A DNA stretch of 64,000 nucleotides from JBEVJC01 sp040510375 (GTDB lineage Bacteria > Bacteroidota > Bacteroidia > Chitinophagales > Chitinophagaceae): contig JBEVJC010000017.1 in assembly GCA_040510375.1 (NCBI GenBank), positions 186,001-250,000 on the forward strand. The letters run 5' to 3'. This document shows positions 63,943-64,000 of this stretch, in pieces. The position numbers were made by a program, and so were the translations under genes. How positions within the stretch are numbered: the first letter of the stretch is position 1; each line of letters opens with the position of its first letter. The notes beneath the pieces were generated by a model. The model made no database searches and was not told the DNA's origin. It saw nothing but the letters and a program-made list of their open reading frames with translations.

Positions 63943-64000
63943 CACAGGTTGTGCGAAGTGTTGTCTAAGTCGAATATATTAACCAGTCAGTCCGGACTAT

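Noticed and set aside
1..64000. tRNA, rRNA, CRISPR arrays, IS elements, prophage genes
   Set aside because: I looked for cloverleaf-like ends, repeated 25-40 bp units with spacers, transposase motifs and phage structural genes and saw none.

Overview
The window comes from a member of the Bacteroidota, most likely a Chitinophagaceae-type soil or freshwater organism (inference from gene content). The evidence is a SusC/SusD pair, many lipoproteins, FtsX-type ABC permeases without an adjacent ATPase, GH29/GH92/GH13 glycosidases, almost no Shine-Dalgarno sequences, and several intergenic matches to the Bacteroidota promoter (TTG, about 20 nt, TAnnTTTG). It looks like ordinary chromosome. I see no tRNA, rRNA, CRISPR array, IS element, phage gene or att site.

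Layout. 1-9.5 kb: the end of a PRC-barrel protein, an S41 peptidase, a CPA1-type antiporter, a small membrane protein, an FtsX-type permease, an M48 peptidase and a secreted protein of unknown function. 10-20.2 kb (minus strand): a four-gene block reading SusC, SusD, a VCBS/ASPIC lipoprotein and a vanadium-haloperoxidase/PAP2-like lipoprotein. 20.4-32.1 kb: a DinB-WYL pair, a small cytochrome-like lipoprotein, a PQQ-type sugar dehydrogenase, a GH29 fucosidase, a PAP2 phosphatase, a PAS histidine kinase, an Fsr-like MFS exporter and a membrane M48 peptidase. 32.1-36.3 kb: GH92 alpha-mannosidase and cytoplasmic GH13 alpha-amylase. 36.3-41.2 kb: a stress group of a hypothetical protein, a DUF892/YciF-like protein, a large-subunit KatE catalase and a convergent sigma-54-activator-like protein whose ATPase motifs are destroyed. 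41.4-48.2 kb (minus strand): DoxX-like, then TolC-HlyD-MFS efflux, a PAS histidine kinase and an alpha/beta hydrolase. 48.4-57.8 kb: dihydrolipoyl dehydrogenase, zinc alcohol dehydrogenase, a DsbA-like protein, a small secreted two-domain protein, dienelactone hydrolase, an NhaP-type antiporter and a second FtsX-type permease. 58-64 kb: an alpha/beta hydrolase, a complete sigma-54 activator divergent from a small protein plus an SDR, then a Haem_bd/cytochrome P460 fusion, a small lipoprotein and a YceI protein.

The most interesting features are regulatory. The intact sigma-54 activator (58903-60024) faces a small operon across a 429-bp gap that carries a TGGCACG -24-like box, an 11-bp direct repeat about 90-120 bp upstream of it, and a palindrome. 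A second -24/-12-like sequence with the GG-N10-GC spacing precedes the DUF892-KatE operon. The KatE operon faces an activator-like protein that has lost Walker A, Walker B and the GAFTGA loop. Together these suggest an undescribed sigma-54 stress circuit with one active and one dead activator. The SusC/SusD/ASPIC/haloperoxidase block is the other candidate for an uncharacterised functional unit. All functional links are inferences from sequence and gene order.
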